A stretch of 64,000 bases of DNA from Malania oleifera (Eukaryota; Streptophyta; Magnoliopsida; Santalales; Ximeniaceae): positions 13,929,562 to 13,993,561 of the forward strand of contig NC_080418.1 of the NCBI RefSeq assembly GCF_029873635.1, in the 5' to 3' direction. The position numbers were made by a program, and so were the translations under genes. The notes below the pieces were generated by a model. The model ran no database searches. It saw nothing but the letters and a program-made list of their open reading frames with translations, and was not told the origin of the DNA. Positions 46,785-57,142 of the stretch are shown here, piece by piece. Numbering within the stretch: the first letter of the stretch is position 1; every line of letters begins with the position of its first letter.

Positions 46785-49410
46785 AAAGCTTATGTTTTGT
46801 TTGATTAGGATGCAACTCATTCCTTTGTGTCTGTGAATTTTGTGGGACGGTGTGGAGTTGAGGGGTTGAGACCCGAGACATGAATGAGGTGTTATCTGTT
46901 ACTACACCATCTGGGAGTGTATCTTTCTGTAGGAAGATGTTGGTAGATTACCCAATGGAAATTCAGGGAAAGCTGCTACTGGCGAATCTTGTGGTATATG
47001 ACATGTCGGGGTTCAATATCATTCTGGGGATGGATTGGTTGTTCTCCAGTTATGTCATGATCGACTGTCATAGGAAGGTGGTAGTTTTCAGACCTCCTGG
47101 GGAGCAGGAGTACAAATTCATAGGATCGTGTGTGCGTCTAGCGCCACAGATTCTGTTGGCACTATAGACGAGGAGATTACTCATGGATGGATGTCAGGGG
47201 TACCTAGCTTGTATAAAGGAACCACCACGGGATGAGTTGAGATCCGAGGACATTCAGGTAGTCAGCGAATTCCCGGATGTGTTTCCAAATGATTTACCCA
47301 GTTTACCTCTAGATCGTGAGGTGGAGTTTGCGATAGAGTTACTGCCTGGCAAGGCACCGATCTCTAAAGCTCCGTACCAGATGACCCCAGCAAAACTTCG
47401 GGAGTTGAAGGAGCAGTTACAGGAATTATTGGATAGGGGATTCATTCGACCTAGTGTTTCGCCCTGGGGAGCTCTAGTTTTGTTTGTGAAGAAGAAAGAC
47501 GGGTCGATGCGGATGTGCTTTGATTACCATGAGATTAACAAGGTGACTGTGAAAAATAGTTATCCTTTACCACGTATAGATGATCTCTTTAACCAGTTGC
47601 AGGGCACGCGGGTCTTTTCGAAGATCGATTTTCGATCAGGATATCATCAGGTGAGGGTTAGAGCGGAGGATGTAGCGAAGATTGCTTTCCAAACCAGATA
47701 TGGCCACTACGAGTTCTTAGTCATGCCATTTAGGTTGACGAATGCCCCGGCGGTGTTAATGGATCTGATGAATAGGGTTTTCCATAAGTACCTAGATCGA
47801 TTCATGGTGGTATTCATTGATGACATTCTGGTATACTTAAGGAGTACGGAAGAGCACATGGAACATTTGAAGTTGGTGTTATAGATTCTGCGGGAGAAGA
47901 AGTTGTATGCTAAATTGAAGAAGTGTGAATTCTGGTTGAGTCAGATTGCATTCTTAGGCCATGTGGTTACTGGGGATGGTATATCATTTGATCCTAGCAA
48001 GATTGAAGCTGTGGTTGACTGGGTAAGGCCGAAGAATGTATAGGAGGTTTGGAGTTTTCTGGGACTGGCGGGTTACTATCGTCGGTTCGTAGAGGGTTTC
48101 TCTAAACTATCTAGACCTTCGACACGATTGACCAGGAAAGGAGTGCAGTTTGAGTGGACCAATGATTGCGAGCAGTGCTTTCAGGAGGTGAAGCATCGGC
48201 TGGTTACTGCTCTAGTGTTGACCATTCCTTTGGGGGATGGTGGATTTGTGATTTATAGCGACGCGTCTCTAAAGGGTTTGGGATGTGTGCTTATGCAGTA
48301 GGGTAAGGTAGTAGCGTATGCCTCTCGAAAATTGAAAGATTATGAGAAGAATTACCCTACGCATGATCTGGAATTGTCTGCTGTTGTATATGCACTGAAG
48401 ATCTGGCGACACTATTTGTACGGGGTGTAGTGTGAGATCTTCACTAACCATAAGAGCCTTAGGTATTTCTTCACACAGAAGGAGTTGAACATGAGGCAGA
48501 GGCGGTGGCTAGAGCTGATTAAGGACTACGATTGCATGATCAGTTATCACCCCGGGAAGGCTAATGTGGTGGCTGATGCGTTGAGTTGGAAGTTAGGGCC
48601 TACGGCTGTATCTGCGGTTGTAACTTAGTGTCACATCAGACGGGATTTAGAAAGCTCAAGTATAGAGTGGATGGTTGGTGATCATCAGACTTTTCTTGCT
48701 GGTTTGGTGGTCCAACCGACTTTGTTTGAGCGTATAAAAGCCGCGCAGGCTAGTGATGCAGAGTCTGCAGAGGTTAGGGAAAAAGCACAGCAGGGACTGA
48801 CTACGGAGTTTAATATCTATGAAGGAGGTGTGTTGAGGTTTGGGACTAGACTGTGTGTCCTGAATGATGCTGAGATCAGAAGGACAATTCTAGAGGAGGC
48901 GCATCGTTCTATGTATACGGTACATCCTGGTAGTATGAAGATGTATCGCGACTTGCATAAGACCTTCTGGTGGTTTGGTATAAAGAGACAGATTTCTCAG
49001 TTCGTGGAGCAGTGTCTAACGTGTCAGCAGGTGAAAGCTGAACATCAAAGGCTGGTAGGGCCGTTGCAACCTTTGTCTATTCCGGTGTGGAAATAAGATC
49101 ATATTTTCATGGATTTTGTGACTGAATTGTCGCCAGTACTTCATGGGCAGAATGCTATTTGGGTGATCGTGGATAGATTGACGAAATCTGCTCATTTCAT
49201 ACCGATGAAATTGTATGTGCATGAGATTGTGAGAATACACGGAGTACCGGTGTCCATAGTATTAGATCGGGATTCGAGTTTTACTTCTCGATTCTAGATG
49301 AGCTTGTAGGAGGCATTGGGGACTAAGCTTACTTTCAGTACAGCGTTCCAACCCCAGACTGATGGACAATCGGAGAGGATGATACAGATATTGGAAGATA
49401 TGTTGTGAGC
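46785..49410 (+). pseudogene. Gypsy element 2 pol (protease, RT, RNase H, integrase)
   Basis: The protease motif near 46800-46830 reads LFD-stop-DATHSF, so it is destroyed at the active site. The second half of protease is seen at 46880-47167 (NIILGMDWL). RT from 47183 has [19 protein letters not shown] and catalytic FIDDILVY. RNase H has YSDASLKGLGCV and [13 protein letters not shown]. Integrase has the HHCC zinc site (H..H..CLTCQQ, 48900-49030), the first catalytic Asp in FMDFV, the second in VLDRD and the Glu in DGQSERM. A short piece is missing between the first two catalytic segments. From 47183 to about 49400 one frame is kept, interrupted by stops at 47882, 48041, 48299, 48428, 48626, 49094, 49295, 49307 and about 49406, mostly TAG. 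Confidence 0.93.
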
Positions 49411-49542
49411 TTGTGTGTTAGACTCGGTGGTTGCTGGATACATTTTATGTCACTTGTAGAGTTCGCTTATAATAACAACTTCTAGTCTAGTATCGGGATG
49501 GCACCATTCGAGGCTTTGTATGGTCGGAGATGTTGATCTCCT

Positions 49543-50115
49543 TTGTGTTGGGATAAGGTTGGTGAACGTCAGGTGTTCGGACCTGAACTTGTGCAGCAGG
49601 CTTCTGAGAAGGTGGGTTTGATCCGAGAGAGGATTAGATCAGCTCAGAGTTGGCAGAAGAGTTATGTAGATGTTCATCACCGTAAGTTAGAGTTCGAAGT
49701 GGGAGGTAACGTATTTCTGCGTATCACTCCGATGAAAGGGGTAATGAGATTTGGGAGGAAGGGCAAGTTGAGCCCGAGGTATATTGGACCATTCGAGGTA
49801 CTTGAACGAGTGGGTTCGATAGCCTATAGAGTTGCACTACCTCCAGCACTTTCGAGGGTCCACGATGTGTTTCACCTATCCATGTTGAGGAGGTACGTGT
49901 TGGATCCTTCACATGTTATTAGTTATGATGAGTTGGAATTTGGGGATACTTTAGTGTTTGAGGAGATACCTGGTCAGGTTATGGACTGTAGAGTTCAGAA
50001 GCTTCATGCCAAAGAGATATCGTTAGTGAAGGTATTGTGGCGAAACCACGAAGTTGAGAAAGCTTCTTGGGAACTAGAAACGGAAATACGCCAGAAGTAT
50101 CCAAAGTTATTTTAA
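49543..50115 (+). pseudogene. Gypsy element 2 integrase C-terminus with chromodomain
   Basis: This 190-residue open stretch follows the integrase core in another frame. It has the GPY/F module (LSPRYIGPFEVLERVGSIAY), the HDVFHLSMLRRYV segment and, at the end, a chromodomain-type motif (QKLHAKEISLVKVLWRNH, then EKASWELE). In chromoviruses this domain is thought to steer insertion to heterochromatin by reading histone marks. It is the best-preserved coding part of the element. The stop at 50113-50115 is the natural one. Confidence 0.88.
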
Positions 50116-50361
50116 GCACTTGTACATGATCCTACTGTGGGTTGGGATAGGTGGTTAGTCTTCAGGAGTGTGTGTATTGTGAACTCCTGAGACAGTTGTA
50201 TATGTAACCACGGTATTCCTCCGCCATAAGTGAGGGTATGTATGTGTATGATGGCGCTACGCTGTAGTAGTCGCCAGTTTCTTGTTGGTATTTCGTGTGT
50301 ATGTATTCAATGTACAAGTTTGTGAATGAGAGATGGCAAATTTCGAGGACGAAATTTTTGT

Positions 50362-50374
50362 AAGGAGGGGAGAT
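50362..50374 (+). other. Polypurine tract of Gypsy element 2
   Basis: AAGGAGGGGAGAT lies directly before the 3' LTR and follows 'atttcgaggacgaaattttt', the common end of Tekay-like elements. Confidence 0.88.
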
Positions 50375-52160
50375 TGTAAGAACCCGAATCGTGATAACTG
50401 GGTTTAAATAAATAAGAGAGGGGCAAATTGGGAATTTGGCATATTTCGTCGACGAAGCCTTTGTTCTTCTCGTCGACGAGTCTCTGGAGAAGCTGAGGAG
50501 TTTCGGAAAAACCGGAGATCCAAGATTTTTTGACGAGGCCACCAATTCGTCGATGAAGGCAGTGGAAGATTCGTCGACGAGTTGGGCCGGGTTAAAGGGC
50601 TATAAATAGGAATTTTCATTACTTCCTTACTAAGAAACTTCAATCCTATCTCTCTCTCTCTCTAGAACTCTCCCTACTCTCTCTCTCTCTAGATTTCTTC
50701 ACCGATCGTTGCTGGAATCAGGAATCTGAAGTTACCACAAGGATCGTGGAAGGATTCTCTACAAGTTCTATGGATCGGAATCCCGTTTCGGAGATTTTCA
50801 AGTTTCGGCGTAAAATCGAGGTAAGGCTCGGTTTTCAATTTTGATCCGGTAGTTTTGTAGGAAACTATCTTGTGAGCATATTCTGTACTGTTGATTGCAG
50901 GTTTTGGAACTCGATTCGCTGTTTAGGGGACTTGGAGTTCGGGATTTGCTATTCGGGGAAATGGTAAAGGGAACTGTGTTTATATTGGTTATTTTTGAAA
51001 TCAGACTGGTGAAATTATGGTTCATGGTCCTGTGTGTGTTTTGGCTACTCATTTGGGGGGGATCTAACAGGGAAAACTATGGGTTTTTCATTATTACAGT
51101 TTTGGGAAAAGGGGGCGACGGGCTGCATCCCTGGTTTTGTCGAAAATCGAGCCTATATGCTGATTTATACTGAGTTATTGGGATGACCATGCTTTGACTT
51201 GTTTAAATTGTTTTTGTTTGGAAAACCATGATTTAGATTATCAAATGGGTGTGGTTTGTTTGGTTATATGAGTATGCATGTGTGTGTGATATGTTGAAAT
51301 GCTAGTAGGAACGCGGTTCCAAAATTATTCCAAGTACTGAGAGTGTCCGGCTCTATATCTGAGTGCGTGTGTTTATCGCCTGCCTCGTAGGTAAGAGTGT
51401 CTGACTCTATATCTGAGGGCGTGAGCCTATTCTGGTAGATCAGGCCGAAGGGTGTGGATCCACCAGTTAGTGTCGGTACGATGCCATGGGAGTCGGGGAC
51501 TAGCCATGTGTCGGTGGCACCATGTTCGTGGGTTGGCTACGGGCCAACGTTGTATGTCGCGGGCCAGCTTCAGGCCAAAGGGTGTGACAACACCAAGATT
51601 GTTGATCATGTGTATGTGTATATGTATGTGTGCGTGTATGCACTGTGGAAACTAGTACTAGATTGCATTTAACTGCGTCTATGTTGTATCATGATAACAC
51701 TCAAATGCCACACACCGATATAACCTGCGTTCTTCCTTACTCAGAGGTGTCTCACCCCTGCTGTACGTACACTTTTACAAGTCCTTCAAGTAACCGAAAC
51801 TAGCATTCTGGTGTAGGAAGCATAGTGGCCGGTGTACCGCGGTTAGCACTTGGGTAAGTGCTAGGACTGTATTTTTGGTGGGTTGCCATTTTGAGATGTA
51901 TTTGGGCACCTGTTTGTACGTTTTGATAGAGCCATGTTCTGCTCTTGTATAGACTCTGGTATGGTACTGTATATGTTGTTATAGAATGACCTTTTTCTGC
52001 TACGTATATGATTGTATTTGGATGTGTTAGGGTGCCTGGGAACCCCACGAGGTCGGACCCTCATCCATTGTTCTGTATCTTTGGATGTTTGATCGGATAC
52101 AGGGATAGGTTAGGTTACATTCTCACCCCCGGGTCCCATTTTCGGGTTCGGGGTGTGACA
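50375..52160 (+). repeat. 3' LTR of Gypsy element 2
   Basis: 1786 bp, the same total length as the partner only because indels balance. It lacks a segment of the CGTCGACG box cluster but has a duplicated 'gtccggctctatatctgag' unit near 51346-51418. Boxes lie at 50447-50585 and the TATA at 50600-50609. CpG sites are better preserved than in the 5' LTR. Confidence 0.95.
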
Positions 52161-53282
52161 ATTTTCATTTTCAGCTTCACTAGAATAATATGAAGATGAT
52201 GAAAAAAATGATTGTACCTCAAGGTCATCGTATACCATTAGACACAGATTGGCAACCTCGTCGTCGCTTGATTCAGATTCTAAATCGCTAATGCTGTGTG
52301 TATCCCAGCTAACTTTTAGCGCTTTCTTCTTTTTCTTTGAGGATTTTACAAGCTTGGGGCACTCAGGCTTGATGTGTCCAACTTCTCGGCAGTTGTAGCA
52401 TGTTGGTGGATCCTCCTTCTTTTTCTTCATGCTTTGCTCTCCTCTTTTGGATTTAGAGTTCCGGAATTTTCTATTGAACTTCTTGTTCTTCTTCAAAAAC
52501 TTCCCGAACTTCTTTGTTAGCAAGGCCATGTCATCATCTGTTTCGGAATCACTTCCTTCACTTGAATAGCTTAATGATGCCTTAAGTGCAGTGACCTTCT
52601 TTGCTTTGCTTTGCTCATTTTTCCTCTCGTTTATTGCCAGCTCATAGGTGATGAGCAATCCAATGAGTTCATCCATCGACATCTCCTTGAGATTTCTCCC
52701 TTCTGCTATTGCCGTAGCTTTCACTTCCCACACTAGAGGTAATCCCCTGAATATTTTCCTAATCAACTCATAAGTAGGGTAAGTTTTTCCAAGAGCATTT
52801 AAAGAGTTAATGATGTGTGTGAATCTAGTGTACATGGATTGTATGGATTCATCAGTCGTCATTTTAAATGCTTCATATTCACTTGTGAGCATGTCTATCC
52901 TACTAGCCTTGACTTCCTTAGTGCCTTTATATGTAACTTTTAATTTTTCTCAAATTTCTTTAGCTGAGTTACATGCCATTACCCTATTAAATTCATTAAC
53001 ATCTAATGCACAGAAAAGTAAGTTCATGACAATGGCATTGATTTGTACTGACTTCCAATCCTGTTCAGTATATTCATCTTTAGTTTTAGGTACATTAATC
53101 TTATCAATTACTTTCATGGGAATGTGATTTCCCTTAGTCACTATTTTCCAAACCTTCCAATCTACGTTTAGTAGATATATGCTCATCCTATGTTTCCAAT
53201 AGGTGTAATTTACACCATAGAAAATGGGTGGTCTAGTGGATGAATGTCCCTCACTGAATGGAGTTACACCAATGTGTGTCAT
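52161..53282 (-). pseudogene. Sirevirus gag, 5' part (before the Gypsy insertion)
   Basis: It starts at ATG 53282 (MTHIGVTPFSEG), 55 bp after the LTR, and carries the gag domain (FYGVNYTYWKHRMSIYLL). A stop falls at about 52949. The frame reopens at 52892 (MLTSEYEAFKM) with SMYTRFTHIINSLNALGK, a serine/acid-rich segment and an intact CCHC zinc knuckle CYNCREVGHIKPEC near 52400-52355. It ends where the Gypsy LTR begins at 52160; the ATTTT duplication marks the site. Gag forms the virus-like particle and binds element RNA. Confidence 0.9.
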
Positions 53283-53323
53283 GTGATTGTTTTACAAATT
53301 AACTATCAAGTCTATGTAAACTC

Positions 53324-53335
53324 GCTCTGACACCA
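53324..53335 (-). other. Primer-binding site of the Sirevirus
   Basis: On the minus strand TGGTGTCAGAGC lies two bases inside the 5' LTR. It matches the usual initiator-methionine tRNA site TGGTATCAGAGC with one change. Confidence 0.85.
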
Positions 53336-53337
53336 AA

Positions 53338-55530
53338 TGTTGAGTCAGGTGTAATCCGAAGAAATGGAGAGAATTGGGTATTTAAAAAATTCTTTGACAC
53401 TTATTTACCGCTTAAACCATTCTTATATATTTACTAATGAATTCTTTTTACTCAATTACTTATGTATAAGACTATCCAACCTATACATGCCATATACACA
53501 ATTTAAATGCAGTGCTGAAAAGAAAGAGTAAAGGGAAGAGAGAAGACAAACACGGTTTTTACGAGATTCAGCCGACTTGGCCTACGTGCTCGCCTTGACC
53601 AACCACTCAAGGATTTCACTAAATCCCTGCTCCTTAAATTAGGACGGAGCTTCCCTTACAATCCGCCGCTTACAAGAGGCACAACTCCCTCCTACTCTGC
53701 TGCTTACAAGAGATACAACTCTCTCCTCACACACTGGTTCACGCACCGAATCGTGTATACAATAGAATCTGAAAAATAACACTCAAAAATGCTTCGAACA
53801 AAAGCGTGTGAGTACAAATCAAATTCCTAACACATTAACATATGATTAAACTTGAAGCTCATGAATGTATGAAAACGATACAATCGTTTTATGTATGATA
53901 TGCTTCAACGCACAAACCCTCTTTAACCAAAACTCCCACGTAATGATATATTTAAAATGCTTTGAAGTATACTAGGGTTCTAGTTCACTTTGTAAAGATG
54001 CACACATATATCTAATGTGAACTTGATAAAAACCTTATCTTGAATATTTTATCAATCTATATCAAAAAACTTTCTATCAAATATTTAATCACAACTCGAT
54101 CTTTGTAATATGTAAATGTATATGATATGTAATTCAAAGAACAAAATCCTGAGTATAAGATTTTAAGATATCCCTTAATAAAATAGATATTTTTGAATAC
54201 CAAGGATATATTCTCAAGTGTTTTAATATATATAAAATATGAATCCTATAACTGAATGCACACTTGAATCAAACCATTAAATTAATAACACAACCTTAAT
54301 CAAGTAACGATCTTGTTTAAAATAAATATGTATATGTATAAGCAATTTCAAGATCAACCTTTTAATACCTAATCAAAAATTGATTTTTCAATAATATGCT
54401 CTATGAAGACTATATATATACTCTTGAATAAAAAACAATCAATTAATAACTAAACAACTTTCTCAAGTAATGATCTTTTCAAAAACAATTTTTTATATGT
54501 ATGAACACACACAAAATCAAACTTTTCTAAAGATAATCATGAACAAGTAATGAGGTGAGAAGTTCTTGAGGATAATAACTTGAATGATCAAACCTCAATA
54601 CTATAATGAGAATTCAGATGGGTAAACAAGTTCCCTTTGAGATTTTGAGGTGATTTGCCCAAGCTTGATGGTTAGAGATTCAAGTGTAGGCAATCGTATA
54701 GCAATAGTAGCAAGTTTTCAATGTTCTTTCAACAAGATGTGTTCTTCTCTTTCTTAAGTGTCTTAGCTTTGTTCTAGGGTTTAGATATTTAATATTTATA
54801 GTGTCTTACCCTTAGGATTGATCTCAACAGTTGAATCAAAGAAATAGCACGCGAGTTCGTTTAATAAAAATCTGATTTTTATTAAACTTTCCCACAACTT
54901 CAGGCTACTAATGTTGAAGTTCAGCTCATAAAGTGACTTCAGGCGACTGAAGTTCTAGGGTCAGGCAACCGAAGTACCTCGGCCTTCTTGCTGTGTTTTC
55001 CCATTAATTCTTCAGGCTACCGAACTTATTCTTCAGGCTCCTGAAGAAATTCTTCAGGCTATTGAGGGTGAGTTCAGGCTAATGAAGTCCCCTTTTTCTT
55101 AATTTTTCTTTTTTCTTTTAAATTTAAAAATCTATTTTACTTTCTTTCTTGGCTCTTTTATAAAGGTACTTTCCAAGGTTTTAAGAATATTTCTAAGTCC
55201 ATGAAAGTCACCTAATGATATACATGAAATGCATGAATCCTAAAATCATTTTAAGTTATGTTGAACCTCAAATTAAATCATATGAAAATGTAAGTACATG
55301 AGTTCTAAATACCCATTCCCAAGATGTTCTTGAACTTTGCTGCTTGCATCTTGATTCTCATACTCTTTGAGTTCCATGGATCTTGCCAAGATGTGTTAGC
55401 TTTACTTTATGACTTCCATGACTCGTTATCTTTCCGTGCATGCTTAATATGGTTCTTGTTCACAAACTCAATGCACAGATCAAATACCAAGTGATTTGTC
55501 ATTATCAAAACAGGATTGGACTCGTAGAGT

Positions 55531-55535
<5 letters not shown>
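53338..55535 (-). repeat. 5' LTR of the Sirevirus
   Basis: 2198 bp, TGTTGAGTCAGG...GAGTCAACA. It would supply the promoter of the element, reading leftward. Its box cluster is at about 54896-55090. Over 53762-54600 it differs from the partner LTR at only a handful of positions, mainly small indels. Differences concentrate in the first 160 bp. Confidence 0.92.
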
Positions 55536-55563
<28 letters not shown>

Positions 55564-55955
55564 TGAAATGTTTTATGCTGAAATAAAGATAAGGGAAAAC
55601 CTAGTTATGTTTTATATACTTAATTGTGATGATATGAGATTTGAAATAATGAAAATGATGAATTGTGACATACCAATATGTATTTTACTGGAAAGGGTTG
55701 GAATATGATATGTATGAATAGAAATGTTTTCTATGATAAACGAGGAAATAAGAAATACTGATATGTTTTATTGAGAAATGTTGAAATACATGAATTGAGA
55801 TATATACTATTATGAGAATGGAATGTGTACCAAAATGATGAGAATGAAATAGAAAATGATGAGAATATTACTAATGTGATAAGATGAACGAATATACTGA
55901 AATGAGAATACTGAAATGTGAATACTGAAATGCGAATAATGAACTGTGAAAATGA

Positions 55956-56266
55956 GTTCCTACTGATGTCGATAAGGAGGTATGCTCAGCATGGGAAATT
56001 GGGTGTGTAATTCCTACTGATGCCGATGGGGAGGTATGCTAAGTATGGAAATTATGTGTGTAGTTCCTACTGATCCCAATGGGAAGGTATGCTCAGTATG
56101 GAAATTATGTGTGTGTAGTTCCTACTGATGCCGATAGGGAGGTATGCTCTGTATGAAAATTGTGTGGGTGATGTTCCTACTGATGTCGTTGGGGAGTTAT
56201 GTTCAGTATGAGAACCATATTGTGAAGTTTCTACTGATGTCATTGAGGAGGAATGCTCAGTATGGA
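55956..56266 (+). repeat. Minisatellite in the Gypsy element 1 LTR, six units
   Basis: Six imperfect units of roughly 50-57 bp. Each begins GTTCCTACTGATG (or a variant) and contains 'gaggtatgctcagtatgg'. The units are separated by 'aaattatgtgtgtag'-like spacers. The variation between units indicates an old array. Confidence 0.88.
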
Positions 56267-57142
56267 AAGTAAGTATGTGTTGAGAGTTAAAATTAGGTGA
56301 TTTGTTACATTATGTTAAGTACATATATGTGGATTTACGTATACATGGATATTTATTAAGTTAGAACATGTTCTTGAGAATGAAAGCTATTGAATATGCA
56401 TTTGAGAAATGAAAGCTTACGAAAGCTATAGAGTATGAATATGAGAAATGAAAGAACATGAGTTTAATAACATAAATAACTAAGGCAAAGTAAAACTCTC
56501 TGCTTGAGGGCTTATTGAGTAAGGTGAGTGCCCTGATAAGTATTAGTCGTAGCCGCACTCGAGTTAATTGGGTAAGGTTACAAACGATATCAGAGTAGAG
56601 GAGCGCTACATGTATGGGCGTGTAATCTCCCCTATCCTCGAGAACTTTCGTTGATAAATATGGGTTGCATGTGTAGGAATTGAAGAAATGGAATAAAAGC
56701 TTATAAAAGATTTTGTTTTATATCTATATGATTATGAGCACATATCTGTATATTATATCAAAATATATAACTGTTAAAATGAGTGTATTATGATATAACT
56801 AAACTCATACCGTCACACACTGTAAATAATTTATTCTATCTTACTGAGAGTTGTTTCACCCAAATATCTAAACTTTTTAGGGAACTGTAACAGACCGGGA
56901 GATAGAGCTTTGTGATAGAGGGGAGCTGGTACCCTGATACTCAGGGTAAGTGTTTAGTGTTGGGGATTTATTTGTGTAATCCCCTAGAGAATGTTATGAA
57001 TTTTCGAGTTGTGTATGGATGTATAGAACTCTAGTTATTTGTATCTTGGATAGCATGTAAATATTGACTTCTACTGCTAGGAATGTGTGTATATGATGAA
57101 ATGATTACCCGGTACCCTATTTCGAGTCGGGTTATGTTGATA

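Larger units (their letters stand above)
41218..52160 (+). mobile_element. Chromodomain Gypsy element 2 (Tekay-like, TSD ATTTT)
   Basis: LTRs at 41218-43003 and 50375-52160 both start TGTAAGAACCCGAA and end TGACA. ATTTT flanks the element (41213-41217, 52161-52165). PBS, gag, protease, RT, RNase H, integrase and a C-terminal chromodomain follow in Gypsy order on the plus strand, opposite to the Sirevirus it sits in. A solo LTR interrupts gag. The pol frame has many stop codons but few frameshifts. Removing the solo LTR, the element is about 8.6 kb. Confidence 0.95.
34855..55535 (-). mobile_element. Sirevirus (Copia) retrotransposon (TSD ATATA), carrying a nested Gypsy
   Basis: Long LTRs (34855-37054 and 53338-55535) flank minus-strand gag and pol. 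The flanking ATATA at 34850-34854 and 55536-55540 fits a 5-bp TSD, though it lies in TA-rich DNA. A tRNA-iMet-type primer-binding site lies next to the 5' LTR, and several polypurine tracts lie before the 3' LTR, a recognised Sirevirus trait. Pol order is protease, integrase, RT, RNase H (Copia type). Gag is cut by the Gypsy at 41218-52160. Without that insert the element is about 9.7 kb. Scattered stops make it non-autonomous. I see no env-like frame between pol and the 3' LTR. Confidence 0.92.
30000..57142 (+). mobile_element. Decayed Gypsy element 1, host of the nested cluster
   Basis: The order is leader, gag (30286), protease and RT remnants (31380-32470), a stretch without Gypsy similarity, a 3' end of the form 'atttcgaggatgaaattttt', a polypurine tract (33678-33690) and an LTR starting at 33691. 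The LTR is split at 34855-55535 by the Sirevirus and resumes to about 57142. No 5' LTR is seen left of gag, so the element is 5'-truncated. RNase H, integrase and any chromodomain are missing. The motifs and 'TTTCGAGGAYGAAATTTTT' end agree with the Tekay-like chromovirus branch. The true left boundary is uncertain. Confidence 0.75.
33691..57142 (+). repeat. LTR of Gypsy element 1, split by the Sirevirus
   Basis: The left part is 33691-34854 and the right part is 55536-57142, about 2.77 kb once the Sirevirus and one 5-bp duplication are removed. It starts TGTAACATCC. The end is placed at TTGATA (57142) because a primer-binding-like TGGTATCGGAG follows at 57143; an alternative end is TGACA at 57168. 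The left part contains 'ggacaccaccatagggtcct', shared with the solo LTR at 43607-45962 (near 44260). The right part has a minisatellite (55956-56266) and two blocks that can fold (56502-56536, 56833-56860), which are also in other Gypsy LTRs here. Confidence 0.75.
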
